A stretch of 64,000 bases of DNA from Novosphingobium ginsenosidimutans (GCF_007954425.1 NZ_CP042345.1:1550001-1614000), one strand, 5' to 3'; shown: positions 1 to 8,543, counted from the stretch's first letter. The notes: a model not told the origin generated them from the sequence alone. Program-made: numbers and translations.

Positions 1-585
1 TTCTCCCCTGCCATACGGGTTTGCGTTGACCTTGCCGGGGCGTGACAACCAGTGAATTAATTCAGCGCGGTATTCCTCATCCTTTTCGTTCAATGCGCCT
101 AGTCCCCTAGCCAAATCGATATCGAGAAACACCTCGGCGTAGTGGCCATTCTCCATGCCATCGTCGAAAAACAATTTCATGTGCACCGCGTCGTTCGCGA
201 GAAGCGCGGGATTGGATTGGATGCCTACAGCAAAGCAATTTATGGCTTGCGGGAAGATCCACCCGGTAGCCAGGAGGGTATCCTCACGCCGAAATAGCTT
301 GGGCAGCCAACTGTCGTTTTTGTCTTGAGGCGACGGGGCACCGTAATAGTCAGCCAACAACGCCAACAGCCTGTTGCTGTCATGGCCTCGTGATCGCAGT
401 GTCACCGGCCCCCAGAAACTATGGAAGGCATCATCGCCCTCACCGTCGACTTGTTCCTTCCAGCCGACGGTTGGGATGTCCGCATTAAATCCTACTGGCT
501 CGTATGGCGCTGCGGCAGCGCGAAAACCCAATCGCCAGGTATTTTCGTGTTCGTCGTAGACTTTATCGACGATCTCAAAAGACAT
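1..585 (-). CDS. Hypothetical protein, 3' end outside window
   Basis: An open frame runs on the minus strand from an ATG at 585 to the window edge, so the C-terminus is missing and about 195 residues are visible. It starts MSFEIVDKVYDEHENTW and is acidic and soluble, with no signal peptide or membrane segment. It includes a WIFPQAINCFAVG stretch and ends in the window with GKVNANPYGRGE. I do not recognise the family. The ribosome site is not obvious: AGGAG lies about 23 bases upstream. The neighbouring barstar-like gene and the small soluble character fit an immunity-type protein, but that is only context. Confidence 0.6.
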   Translation of the reverse strand, partial: MSFEIVDKVYDEHENTWRLGFRAAAAPYEPVGFNADIPTVGWKEQVDGEGDDAFHSFWGPVTLRSRGHDSNRLLALLADYYGAPSPQDKNDSWLPKLFRREDTLLATGWIFPQAINCFAVGIQSNPALLANDAVHMKLFFDDGMENGHYAEVFLDIDLARGLGALNEKDEEYRAELIHWLSRPGKVNANPYGRGE

Positions 586-776
586 GTCGCACAAAGGCGG
601 ATGACCATCTCCTAATTCCTCAAGATTGCAGAAGACATGCATCTTTCGGCCTTCGCATACACTGCTCGGTCGAAAGTGGCCGCTTTAAGGTGCCTAATCA
701 AGCCTTTTTGATGTCCGCAATGTTGTCGCTATCGGACCCGCACGATCGCTAAAAACGTTTGGGTTATCTGGACTTG

Positions 777-1097
777 CTACTCAAGAAACAGCTTCTGCGG
801 GAACTCACGAGCGGCATCCTCCATCAACCTCAAATAGAGGCGCCTGTCGCTCTCGGACAGGCCAGACAGGTCATCGTTCACGACCTGGATAACGATATTT
901 CGAGTTTCCAGAGTGCTGAGAAGAAACTCCTCGAAAGCGTCCCACCCGCTGAAACGGCTTAAGCCGAGGTGGACCTTGTCTGTGATGCGGCTGAAGAGCT
1001 CGTGCTTTGTGGTGACAGAGCTTTCGATTGTCACAACGTAGCTTTCAACCGGCTGAGGCGTGTCCATTTGAATACCTGGATTGCTCCGCCGACTCAT
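777..1097 (-). CDS. Barstar-like protein (RNase inhibitor family)
   Basis: The 106-residue protein has a core (FSGWDAFEEFLLSTLE, then VVNDDLSGLSESD, then LRLMEDAAREFP) that follows the barstar pattern: a Gly-Trp-Asp-ala turn, a hydrophobic strand followed by acidic residues, and a terminal helix. Barstar relatives bind and block secreted or cytoplasmic ribonucleases. The start codon overlaps the stop of the upstream 112-residue gene as ATGA, so the two are translationally coupled. An internal ATG at 1067 is an alternative start. No barnase-like toxin gene is visible nearby, so it may be an orphan immunity gene. The family call rests on remembered motif spacing. Confidence 0.65.
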   Translation of the reverse strand: MSRRSNPGIQMDTPQPVESYVVTIESSVTTKHELFSRITDKVHLGLSRFSGWDAFEEFLLSTLETRNIVIQVVNDDLSGLSESDRRLYLRLMEDAAREFPQKLFLE

Positions 1098-1432
1098 CTG
1101 CCCCAGTAAGACATGAAGTCAGGATGATCGGCGAAAAGCTTTTCAAAGCTCGGCTCTGTAATGCCGATCATCTCGACGTAGCGCTCATTGAGGGTGGGGT
1201 AATCCTGAATGGAGATTACCCTGCAAACAATAGCGGTTCCATCATCTGTTTCGATCTGCAGGATATCGCCACGGTCTCCGAAAAACTCTCCGTCAATTAC
1301 GTTTGCGTGCCGCTTGGAATCGTAAGCCTCGGTGGGCGTCAGTCTAGCCACAGCGACACCCATAGGCGGGTCAAGAGCATAGACTTCGGCCGCAGCGATC
1401 TGTGTCTGATCCTCAAAGATTTTGACAAGCAT
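1094..1432 (-). CDS. Hypothetical protein coupled to the barstar-like gene
   Basis: A 112-residue soluble protein beginning MLVKIFEDQTQIAAAEV and ending FMSYWGR. It is acidic, with an alternating beta-rich N-terminal half (VYALDPPMGVAVARL, GDILQIETDDGTAIVCRV) and a C-terminal part that looks helical. No known motif, signal peptide or membrane segment is seen. It is first in a two-gene operon with the barstar-like gene (4-base overlap). The 160 bases to its right are shared with a divergent gene at 1593. Function is unknown; association with an inhibitor-type protein suggests an immunity or regulatory role. Confidence 0.65.
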   Translation of the reverse strand: MLVKIFEDQTQIAAAEVYALDPPMGVAVARLTPTEAYDSKRHANVIDGEFFGDRGDILQIETDDGTAIVCRVISIQDYPTLNERYVEMIGITEPSFEKLFADHPDFMSYWGR

Positions 1433-1592
1433 ACCCTAAGTATGCGTCAAATTCTGATTGTCCGCTATGGTGCATCGCCTCGGCCGACTTATCCGACAGC
1501 AAGGTTGGGGGAAGCTGACCTAGGCCGTGAACTTATAAAAGTTGCTGCTCCCTTGGCCGTATGCCAGACCTACCTGCAGCAGAGGAGGGCTG

Positions 1593-1916
1593 ATGATCGA
1601 AACGCCATTCGTGGACCGCCGGTTCGAGCTTGATGGCGGTGAGTTGATTGTCCGCTTTTTTGCGCCATCCAAGGCGCCCGGAGGCGAATTCCAGTGCCCT
1701 TATGTCATTGGATGGCCAGAACGAGAGGTTCGCCGATATGCGTGTGGCGAAGATGGTCTCCAAGCACTTATGCTGGCTATGCGGACAGTCCATTCCGACC
1801 TGGTCGAGAGCGATGCTTATAAGGCCGGGCGCCTTACTTGGTGCGATCAGGCCGATCTCGACCTTCCGCCCACTTGGGGTGTTGGGCCGCTCTACGACCG
1901 TCCCCCACAGCCATAA
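1593..1916 (+). CDS. Small protein resembling DUF6968
   Basis: The ATG at 1593 sits five bases after a strong GAGGAGG ribosome site, so I prefer it to the upstream in-frame start at 1542. The resulting 107 residues (MIETPFVDRRFELDGGEL...) show an N-terminal beta hairpin, a VIGWPE turn, a helix QALMLAMRTVHSDLVES and a TWCDQADLDLPP tail. That pattern matches the small sphingomonad family I know as DUF6968. Function is unknown. It is divergent from the barstar operon and convergent with the following minus-strand membrane protein. Confidence 0.65.
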   Translation: MIETPFVDRRFELDGGELIVRFFAPSKAPGGEFQCPYVIGWPEREVRRYACGEDGLQALMLAMRTVHSDLVESDAYKAGRLTWCDQADLDLPPTWGVGPLYDRPPQP

Positions 1917-1961
1917 GCCTTTTCATCTTACCTAGGCGGTGAACCCATAAATGGGATGACG

Positions 1962-2333
1962 CTATAGTTGGCTTTTCGCTCTCGCCCGATAGAACCGGTG
2001 CATGGCCCAGGCGATGAGAGGGCCAACTATTCCCGCAGCTGCCGACAGGTATCCGTGAGTGAAGTAGGCATCGCCTAATTCGGTACGGATCGCGGGACCA
2101 ACAAAGGGATCATGGAGTTCGTCGACTTGGCCCCAAGCGCAAAATAGCGCGATAGGGAGAAGGAGAAGAGCGAATGATGGGCGCTTCAGTCCGACAAAGG
2201 TGGCGATGGCTGTGATAATCGCGGGAACCATCCATAGCTGAGGGATGGTTGGTTCCTTGTCGGCCACCTCTGCTAAAGCTGGTGATGATAGGCAGATGAG
2301 CAATCCGATAAGCGGAACGCGCGTTTTTACCAT
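1962..2333 (-). CDS. Putative exported or membrane protein
   Basis: From the ATG at 2333 the protein has 123 residues with an N-terminal hydrophobic leader (VPLIGLLICLSSPALA), two further hydrophobic stretches (MVPAIITAIATFVGL and FALLLLPIALFCAW) and a C-terminal one (LSAAAGIVGPLIAWAM) followed by a basic tail. It therefore looks like a small polytopic membrane protein. The family is not recognised. The reading frame stays open upstream to 2420, but an IS5-family remnant begins close by and the leader fits the start at 2333. No clear ribosome site is seen, so the start is uncertain. Confidence 0.5.
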   Translation of the reverse strand: MVKTRVPLIGLLICLSSPALAEVADKEPTIPQLWMVPAIITAIATFVGLKRPSFALLLLPIALFCAWGQVDELHDPFVGPAIRTELGDAYFTHGYLSAAAGIVGPLIAWAMHRFYRARAKSQL

Positions 2334-2412
2334 GGATGTTGGCACGATCTTGGGCATGCCTTGACTTTCCATGGCACCTCGAAGTTGGCAAGTAGTCGCT
2401 TGCCGACCGAGG

Positions 2413-3217
2413 GCTTCCAAAACGAACGGGAAAGTGATTCAGCGGCGGGATGAGCCGATATGACCTGACCGACTTTGAGTGGCGCATCATTGAGCCGCTG
2501 TTGCCGAGCAAGCCGCGAGGCGTTCCGCGTGTTGATTATCGCCGTGTGCTGAACGGCATCTTCTGGGTGCTACGCTCCAGTGCACCGTGGCGCGACCTGC
2601 CTGAACGCTATGGCCCGCGCACACCTGCTACAACCGCTTCGTGCGATGGCGCAAGGCAGGTGTCTGGGATCGAATGATGGATGCCATAACCGCCGCCCAT
2701 CAAGGCGATATCCAGATGGTCGACAGCACATCCGTTCGCGCCCACCAGCAGGCCGCGACGGCAATAAGGGGGATCGAGATCATTGTCTCGGTCGCTCCCG
2801 AGGCGGGCTCACGACCAAAATCCATGCGGTCGTCGACGGGCAAGGCCTCCCGATCCGGCTGAGCCTGACCGCAGGGCAAAGCCACGATGGGCAAGCCGCT
2901 GACGATCTGCTTGACCATGTTGTTGCAGGAACAATCGTGTTGGCGAACAAAGCCTATGATGCCGACCGCATCCGGGCTTCTCTCCGCGGCAAAGGCGCTT
3001 TCGCCAACATACCGCCCAAGGCGAACCGGAGATCGAAGCCATCCTTCAGCACCTGGCTCTACCGCGAGCGAAACCTAATCGAGCGTTTCTTCTCCAAGCT
3101 GAAGCACTTCCGCCGGGTTGCCACCCGCAATGATAAGTTGGCCGAGAACTTTTTGGCTATGGTCCAACTCGCCTCTATGCGCCTGTGGCTACGCGTTTAT
3201 AAGTCTACGGCCTAATC
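2413..3217 (+). mobile_element. IS5-family (IS427-like) insertion sequence remnant
   Basis: A region of roughly 800 bases carries a transposase of the IS5 family split over three frames. Boundaries are approximate: I could not identify convincing terminal inverted repeats or a target duplication. The left limit is placed in the short leader before the transposase ATG and the right limit just after its stop. The element lies between an exported-protein gene and a small hypothetical gene whose stop codon falls inside or at its right edge. Confidence 0.75.
2450..3215 (+). pseudogene. IS5-family transposase, two frame breaks
   Basis: The N-terminal part (MSRYDLTDFEWRIIEPLLP) is read in one frame to the DLPERYGP motif at about 2615. 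The next part (CYNRFVRWRKAGVWDRMMDAI, DSTSVRAHQQAA) needs the frame of position 2641. The DDE-type C-terminal part (HCLGRSRGGLTTKIHAVVD, LIERFFSKLKHFRR) needs the frame of 2580 and runs to 3215. Both changes are -1. IS427-group elements often use one programmed shift near the HQQAAT region, where a poly-A slippery site is expected. Here that site reads GGCAATAAGG and looks eroded. The first break is not expected in the group, so I regard the gene as inactive. Confidence 0.8.
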
Positions 3218-3499
3218 CTCTCCAAGCTTTTCGAGCCAAAGTTCTGCAAGCTTGGGCTCGCCGAAGTCATTACAAGCGCCCTTTCCGCGTGCGGCCTCAA
3301 ATTCCATGTGTAGCGGGAATGGCTGATCGCCCAATCGCTTTCTCAGCGCATTGATGGCAGATGCAGTTTCGGGAAGTTCCAGCAAATCTTCGCTTTTCTC
3401 CCAATCACCAAGACGCTCGTTTTGACCGAACAACCCCCAAACTCCAGCTGCGCACTTTCTCAGCGCAACGACTAGCTTCGACCGGTATTCGGTCTCCAA
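3212..3499 (-). CDS. Hypothetical small soluble protein
   Basis: A 95-residue acidic protein (METEYRSKLVVALRKCAAG...) with a recognisable middle part DLLELPETASAINALRKRLGDQPFPLH followed by FEAARG and GEPKLAELWLEKLGED. I have an impression of a small sphingomonad family with the GEPKLA ending but cannot name it. The stop codon is at the very edge of the IS5 remnant, so the original C-terminus may have been altered by that insertion. No membrane segment or signal peptide. Confidence 0.5.
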   Translation of the reverse strand: METEYRSKLVVALRKCAAGVWGLFGQNERLGDWEKSEDLLELPETASAINALRKRLGDQPFPLHMEFEAARGKGACNDFGEPKLAELWLEKLGED

Positions 3500-3606
3500 T
3501 CTCTCAATTTGTTAAGAAAGACGGTCCGCTTTTGCCATCTTCCGACACTACCAATGCCATGAATGTCTGCAATGCCGTTGTGCCTCGACCGGCTAAGTTG
3601 TGAGTT

Positions 3607-3906
3607 ATGTTGGGGGTTGCTGCCGTTGCCACTTTCGCAACGCATCGGTATCTCGACCAGATGCTTTGGAACATTATCGACAGGCGAACTCGACCGCATC
3701 GGTGGCGCGAGGTCAACGCCATCATCGAAGCTACGGAGCACGATAATAGCTGCAAGGACTCCGATCAGGCACCCAGCAGTGATCCAAGCCAGCGCGTTGA
3801 CTACGAGGCACTTGAGGCCGTCTCAGTTGCCGAAGCGGTGCAATGGGCTGACGGTAAGCCGTGCCCTGTTACGCTCTATCTCTATGACCTCGGCGCAGGC
3901 TTCTAG
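3607..3906 (+). CDS. Hypothetical protein, possibly truncated
   Basis: A 99-residue frame ending VQWADGKPCPVTLYLYDLGAGF. The C-terminal half looks like real protein: ordered secondary structure and reasonable codon use. The N-terminal part is less convincing, and an ATG at 3661 could be the true start. After the TAG the same frame continues GAC GAA GAG CGT TTC ACG ATT GCC (DEERFTIA) before another stop. The first stop may therefore be a nonsense mutation in a slightly longer protein. Two minus-strand frames overlap it and seem less protein-like. Confidence 0.4.
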   Translation: MLGVAAVATFATHRYLDQMLWNIIDRRTRPHRWREVNAIIEATEHDNSCKDSDQAPSSDPSQRVDYEALEAVSVAEAVQWADGKPCPVTLYLYDLGAGF

Positions 3907-3990
3907 GACGAAGAGCGTTTCACGATTGCCTAGGCTCGCTTTAATAACGAGGATTAGGCTTGTCGGCGACCATTAGTTGGGGATGCCGAC

Positions 3991-4221
3991 CTAATCGAAC
4001 GACCTGTTGCGCTGCCTCGACCGTAACCAAGTCGCAGTCGCTGCTTGTGCCGGAAGCAAGAGTAGTATCGCGAAAGCAACAAACCTATCGCGCAAGCAGG
4101 TCTCTGTGATCTTGCAGGAAACGCCGCCCACAATGAACAAGAACAAGCCTGCCGCAAGCCAAAGGGCAATCGAAATCAGCACGAACGCCGTCCATTCGAG
4201 TGTCGTTCTAAGGCGCATCAC
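3991..4221 (-). CDS. Small membrane protein, two predicted TM segments
   Basis: A 76-residue protein with two hydrophobic helices, roughly residues 11-34 (TAFVLISIALWLAAGLFLF) and 48-63 (FVAFAILLLLPAQAATA), separated by a short loop with two cysteines and followed by a basic tail RSRQRNRS. Either of the first two Met codons could start it. The family is not recognised. It lies between other small orphan genes, so there is no operon context. Confidence 0.45.
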   Translation of the reverse strand: MMRLRTTLEWTAFVLISIALWLAAGLFLFIVGGVSCKITETCLRDRFVAFAILLLLPAQAATATWLRSRQRNRSFD

Positions 4222-4298
4222 AACTCAGAGCCCTCTTCCCATAGTGTGAATCTGCACCGAGTATCGAACCTCTGCAAGGTCGTCGTTCCAGGACCGGG

Positions 4299-4493
4299 TC
4301 ATTCGTCTGCAGTGTTGGGGGGAGTGGACAAGCTCATGGCAAGGTTTGGGTCTAGGTCCACTTGGACGAGTATCGATCTTAGCGCCGTTGTGTCACCTTG
4401 AGCCAAGGCGCGGTCGAAATCGTCTATAAGGCCCGACGCGAAGAGCCTCTCATTCACTGTCATCCCGCGAAAGTCTGGCTTGTCCATTGGCAT
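4299..4493 (-). CDS. Small conserved sphingomonad-type protein (MTVNERLF family)
   Basis: The 64-residue protein contains the string MTVNERLFASGLIDDFDRAL, typical of a small conserved family in sphingomonads that begins at that Met (4463). The rest is helical (DTTALRSILVQVDLD) with a variable tail. The longer start at 4493 adds ten residues and may be used instead. Function is unknown, and the family is usually found scattered among accessory genes. Confidence 0.65.
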   Translation of the reverse strand: MPMDKPDFRGMTVNERLFASGLIDDFDRALAQGDTTALRSILVQVDLDPNLAMSLSTPPNTADE

Positions 4494-4645
4494 AGGTTAG
4501 TCTGCAGGGTGGATGGCCGCAATGTGGTCGTGTCCGGAAGGGCGTGATCGGCTGGAATGTTGGGGTTAGCGGACTAAAGGCGATTCACGGCCGCCCTTCA
4601 AAGCAATCATTTCGAAGCGGAAGCCGCTGGCGGTGAAGTCAAAAA

Positions 4646-5815
4646 CTAGCGCCTGCTCTCGCTACGATAGGCAGCCGGGCTCTTGCTGAACCATTTTTTG
4701 AACGTTCGGCTGAACGTGGACATGTCTGAAAAGCCTAGCCTGTAGGCGACTTCCTTCAAAGGGATGTCGGCACGGGCAATGAGAACTGCAGCGCGGTGTC
4801 GGCGCCTTGTTTCAACGAGATCATGGAAGGTGACGTCAGCCGCTGCAAGCTTTCGCGTCAGGCTGCGTGACGAAATGCCCATCTGATCCGCGACTTGCTT
4901 CATTCGCGGAGGACTTCCCCCACGCTCGAAGATTGCTGCGATTTGACTTTCGATTGTGGCAATCTCCGAGTTTTGCCTGAGAGCCCGCTCACGCGCTTCG
5001 ATACGTGCGACGACGATCAGCCAGAGGTCGCGATCAAAGATTGGATTGGGGGTTTCCAGCCACGCTGCAGGAAAACTGACGCACAGATCTCGGCCAATTG
5101 AGACTTTAATAAGGAGGTCTGTATTGAAGGTTTCGAGGTCATGTATCGCTTCGGGACCAATCGTAATTTTCAGCTCTGCTGTGCGCCCCCCCACGAATAC
5201 GGCGAATGTTTGACGAAGCATCATCACAACGACCGCTGCGGCGAGCCCGAAAATTCGACCCATGTCGATTTTCGAGCTCATGACAAACTTTGCCATTTCC
5301 CCGTCTAAATCAAGCTTCGCTTCGTAGATCGGGTTAGAGACTGTGATGGCGCGCGCTAAAACCGTTAGCGCACTGCGCAGGTCAGGTGCCGTCTCTCGAA
5401 CAAGCGAATTAGTTGAACCAGGAACGCCCAACGACGACAACTGAAGACGGGACAGAAACGCGCTGGCGAAACCATTGTCGATAATATTCGCCAAGATCGT
5501 TAGATCGTCGGCCAGGGTGAGCGTCGCAGGGAAGGACTTGTCTACATCCAGGGCAAGTTCAGTGCCGTCCAAAAGCCAGTCGGGCCATCCAAACCATTCT
5601 GCAAAATGAGCAAGAAGACCGGTCGGAACCCGCAACTGAGCCCGACTGCCGAGGTGCGCAACGGCATCCCTGGCGATGCTGCGACAAGTTTCTGCGCTAT
5701 ATGTTTGGTTGTATTCTATTTTTATAGGCCTCTGCCGAAGAAGAACTCTAACTGGACCCTCGGGTATTCTGGGCACTTGTCTACATTTGCCAATAGCTTG
5801 GCCGCATTTGCCCAT
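4646..5815 (-). CDS. AraC-family transcriptional regulator
   Basis: The C-terminal 90 residues form an AraC helix-turn-helix pair: first helix set around VADQMGISSRSLTRKLAAADVT, second around PLKEVAYRLGFSDMSTFSRTF, ending PAAYR. The rest resembles the Arabinose_bd-type N-terminal domain seen with this HTH (AEWFGWPDWLLDGTEL, then an LRSALTVLARAI segment). The frame is open to 6127, but family alignment suggests the protein starts near LRVPTGLL, where a TTG lies at 5635. The first Met below the AT-rich leader is at 5815. No ribosome site decides this, so the start is uncertain. It points away from the exported-protein cluster that begins at 6037 and could regulate it. Confidence 0.8.
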   Translation of the reverse strand: MGKCGQAIGKCRQVPRIPEGPVRVLLRQRPIKIEYNQTYSAETCRSIARDAVAHLGSRAQLRVPTGLLAHFAEWFGWPDWLLDGTELALDVDKSFPATLTLADDLTILANIIDNGFASAFLSRLQLSSLGVPGSTNSLVRETAPDLRSALTVLARAITVSNPIYEAKLDLDGEMAKFVMSSKIDMGRIFGLAAAVVVMMLRQTFAVFVGGRTAELKITIGPEAIHDLETFNTDLLIKVSIGRDLCVSFPAAWLETPNPIFDRDLWLIVVARIEARERALRQNSEIATIESQIAAIFERGGSPPRMKQVADQMGISSRSLTRKLAAADVTFHDLVETRRRHRAAVLIARADIPLKEVAYRLGFSDMSTFSRTFKKWFSKSPAAYRSESRR

Positions 5816-6036
5816 AGAATACAACCCCGTATTTAGCCCACCTTCGCACTCGGGTCGGAAGTTACCGTCGCAAACGTGCCTAGATTCTACTCGTCGCACC
5901 GATTTCCTAAGATGCGCGATGGCGTGGCAACTAATTGCGGATTGGCATTGCTTGCTATTTAATTGATTAATCAGAATTAAATCAAGTGATGGATGATTTG
6001 GGTTCAGAGACCTTTTCAAAAATAGGGGATGCTTGG

Positions 6037-6723
6037 ATGTTCGATCGAAAGCGCGCTGTGGTTGCAGTCGTAATGGCCCTTGCAGCCGGGCTTGCGGGTT
6101 GCTCAGCAGCTGACGATACCTCCGCATCAGGGCCTGAGGCGACCGCGACTAACACTCCGGCATCAGAGTGGCCCGCCAGTCTCCCGGTTGTCGGCGACGG
6201 CTTCCCTTCTGCAGGTGCGCCGTGCCGACGGATTGGCGAAAGCGCAGCAACAGTCAATTATCTTGAAGACAGTGCCTCGCTGGTGGGCTGCAAAGCCCAG
6301 GCAGACGCCGAAGCGCTCGGTGGCAAGGTCCTGACCGTAATAGACGGGATCACCTTGGTGTCGGTGCCAAATGGCGCGAGCACCGTTTCGGTAAGCAGCG
6401 ACGCCAAGGTTGCGGGGACCGACTACAATGCGACCGCCGAAATTCCCTGCGCTGGGTTCCGTGGCCAGCCGATGGGCAAGTGCCAAGCCGGGGTAAAGCG
6501 CAATGGCGAAGGCGGCGTGACGACTGTCGAGGTCCAATGGCCTGGCGGGGGCAGTCGAGCACTGTTCTTCGACCAGCAGGGCAAGTTTATCTCGGCCGAC
6601 ACCAACCAAGCTGACGGCTCAGCTGCGTACAAAACCGTCAGCAAGCGCGATGGCGATCTGACCACGATCTCGATCGGCCCGGAGCGATACGAAATCCTGG
6701 ACGCATTCATCATGGGGGGCTGA
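6037..6723 (+). CDS. Putative lipoprotein
   Basis: The ATG at 6037 follows an AGGGG ribosome site and gives a 228-residue protein with a type II signal peptide: basic MFDRKR, hydrophobic VVAVVMALAAG and lipobox LAGC. The mature part begins with a Ser/Thr/Pro linker (SAADDTSASGPEATATNT) and then a Cys-containing domain (GAPCRRIGE, LVGCKAQA, EIPCAGFRG, MGKCQAG). Four cysteines suggest two disulphides. The second half has beta-strand repeats ending in RYEILDAFIMGG. The family is not recognised. It is the first of a same-strand series of exported proteins. Confidence 0.7.
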   Translation: MFDRKRAVVAVVMALAAGLAGCSAADDTSASGPEATATNTPASEWPASLPVVGDGFPSAGAPCRRIGESAATVNYLEDSASLVGCKAQADAEALGGKVLTVIDGITLVSVPNGASTVSVSSDAKVAGTDYNATAEIPCAGFRGQPMGKCQAGVKRNGEGGVTTVEVQWPGGGSRALFFDQQGKFISADTNQADGSAAYKTVSKRDGDLTTISIGPERYEILDAFIMGG

Positions 6724-6763
6724 TCTCTCGCTACGTGCCAGCTCCTGACGAGGGGAATGTTCT

Positions 6764-7429
6764 TTGGATTTCATGCGTATCCTCAAATCCCTAGAGGAAC
6801 TTCTCTATGAGGTGATGGTGCTGCTCGTCTTCTATCCGAGGACACTTTGGCTCACACTGCGCCATCCCCAGCGCATGATGGACTATGCCGATACCGAACT
6901 GGGGGACGTCCAGTCCGAGCAATACACCGACACACTTTCGCCACCACTTTTCCTGATGATTTCGCTGGCGATCAGCCACGGGATTGAGCTTGCGGTGCAC
7001 TCCACAATCCCGGCAGCGCAACAGACGAAGCTACTCGCTACCAGCGAAAATTTGCTGCTGTTCAGAGTTTTTGCCTTCAGCTTGCTGCCGCTGGCGCTGT
7101 CATTGCGGCTGTTGGCAGGCCTTAAGATCGATCTTACTCGCGAGACGCTGCGCGCACCGTTTTACGCGCAATGCTTTATCACCGCGCCCTTCGCCTTGTC
7201 GATTGGACTGGCGTTTTCACTACGTCACTACTCGCATGATGTCCGCGACCTGGCCGGGACTGCGCTAATTGTCACGTCGACCGCGTGGTTTCTTTGGCAG
7301 CAGGCAAGTTGGTTTGTGGAGAAGCTGGGATTTGGGTTCTGGCGAGGGCTGCTGGCGGCCGTGTTTGCAACAATCTTGGCTGCAATTGGGATGATGGCGG
7401 TGGGCTTCGTCATCGTCGAATTGACGTGA
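6764..7429 (+). CDS. Integral membrane protein, function unknown
   Basis: A 221-residue protein with about five hydrophobic segments: LSPPLFLMISLAISHGI, NLLLFRVFAFSLLPLALSL, FYAQCFITAPFALSIGLAFSL, LAGTALIVTSTAWFLW and LAAVFATILAAIGMMAVGFVIV. A cytoplasmic N-terminus contains a MMDYADTE segment. The architecture recalls Yip1-like or permease-like domains, but I cannot assign it. The start is probably TTG at 6764, eight bases after a GAGGGG ribosome site; ATG at 6773 is the alternative and is spaced less well. Confidence 0.65.
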   Translation: MDFMRILKSLEELLYEVMVLLVFYPRTLWLTLRHPQRMMDYADTELGDVQSEQYTDTLSPPLFLMISLAISHGIELAVHSTIPAAQQTKLLATSENLLLFRVFAFSLLPLALSLRLLAGLKIDLTRETLRAPFYAQCFITAPFALSIGLAFSLRHYSHDVRDLAGTALIVTSTAWFLWQQASWFVEKLGFGFWRGLLAAVFATILAAIGMMAVGFVIVELT

Positions 7430-7672
7430 GGTCATGATGGACGCTGGACCTGCCATCGACACGCCCAAAGAGCTGGTCTGGCCAATGCCGAATTGTGGAT
7501 CTCGCTGTCCAGTGAAGCGCGCACCTCGCGACCGCTGGGCCATCGAGGCTGGGCAGCGTGTGCCAGATTACCACCGGGGTGCGCTGCCCAGTTTTGGTCG
7601 CAACGATAACAGCGCTCATTCCCGCAAACCGGAATACCGAACCAAACTTTTCGCATCAACAGGAGGCAAATC

Positions 7673-8470
7673 GTGAGATCAGAATACAAAGCTATCATTA
7701 GCGCCACCATCTCAGTGGCTCTGGTTGCATCGTCCAGCGCCCCAGCCCTGGCCGCGAACGCCCGCGACCTATCTGACCTGGTCGGTGCACGAGCCGGTCA
7801 GGCAGAAGGTGATCTTGAATCAAGAGGTTACACCTATATCACCGGTAACGAAGGCTCGTTCAACACGAAGCACGCCTACTGGTGGAATTCGAATGGCAAG
7901 AACTGCGTGCATATCGAAACGCGCGACGGTCGCTACGCTTCGATCCGCGATGCATCAAAGGGGGATTGCAACCAGAAGGACGGTAGCGGTGCCGCAGCTG
8001 CTGTCGGTGCGGTGGCGGGTATTGCGCTTCTGGGGGCACTGCTTTCGAAGTCGCACCACCGCGATGGCAAGAATTACAACGATGCCCAAACCGCCGAGTT
8101 TGAGCGCGGCTATCGGGATGGTCTCTATAACACCAGCTATCACAACTATAATCGCGTCGATGCCTACTCGGATGGCTATTCGAAAGGTGTAGAGGAGCGT
8201 TCGGCCAATCTGCGTCACCGGGATTATATGCCCAATCGCGGCGGCTATTTCGCCGTGGTCGATGTCAGCGACCTGAATGGTGCCCGCGCCAGCAGTGCGG
8301 ATGATGACATGCGCAGACGCGGCTTCAGCAACGTCGACAGCTTCAAGTCTGGAACGAGCTCCTACACGATCTGGAATCGCAAGGCGACGCACCAGTGCAT
8401 CCAGATGACCGTCGCTGACGGTTCCGTCCAGGATATCCGGGATATCGGCACCCACCCGAAGTGCCGCTGA
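7673..8470 (+). CDS. Secreted protein with two copies of a Cys-containing domain
   Basis: A GTG start follows a clear AGGAGG site. The 265 residues begin with a signal peptide cut near PALAA. Two related domains follow. The first, residues about 31-100, has the pattern DLVGARAGQAEGDLESRGY ... NCVHIETRDGRYASI. The second, about 198-265, has DLNGARASSADDDMRRRGF ... QCIQMTVADGSVQDI and ends THPKCR. Between them lie a glycine/alanine-rich hydrophobic stretch (AAAAVGAVAGIALLGALL) and a Tyr/Asn-rich segment. The following gene ends with a third copy. Function is unknown. The envelope-related neighbours and paired Cys suggest a periplasmic or surface protein. Confidence 0.75.
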   Translation: MRSEYKAIISATISVALVASSSAPALAANARDLSDLVGARAGQAEGDLESRGYTYITGNEGSFNTKHAYWWNSNGKNCVHIETRDGRYASIRDASKGDCNQKDGSGAAAAVGAVAGIALLGALLSKSHHRDGKNYNDAQTAEFERGYRDGLYNTSYHNYNRVDAYSDGYSKGVEERSANLRHRDYMPNRGGYFAVVDVSDLNGARASSADDDMRRRGFSNVDSFKSGTSSYTIWNRKATHQCIQMTVADGSVQDIRDIGTHPKCR

Positions 8471-8478
8471 TTGTGGTC

Positions 8479-8502
8479 GGCGCGGGGCCATAGTCCCGCG
8501 CC
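8479..8502 (+). terminator. Stem-loop between the two related secreted-protein genes
   Basis: A perfect 8-bp GC-only stem, GGCGCGGG and CCCGCGCC, with an 8-base loop lies nine bases after the stop of the 7673 gene. No T run follows, so it may be a processing or attenuation hairpin rather than a strong Rho-independent terminator. Confidence 0.5.
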
Positions 8503-8543
8503 GCAACACAGGCCGAACAAGAGCTGAAATGAAGGAACTAATG

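Noticed and set aside
7434..7676. 80-residue plus-strand frame between the membrane protein and the secreted protein genes
   Set aside because: Lacks motif and protein-like composition and ends inside the start of the next gene.
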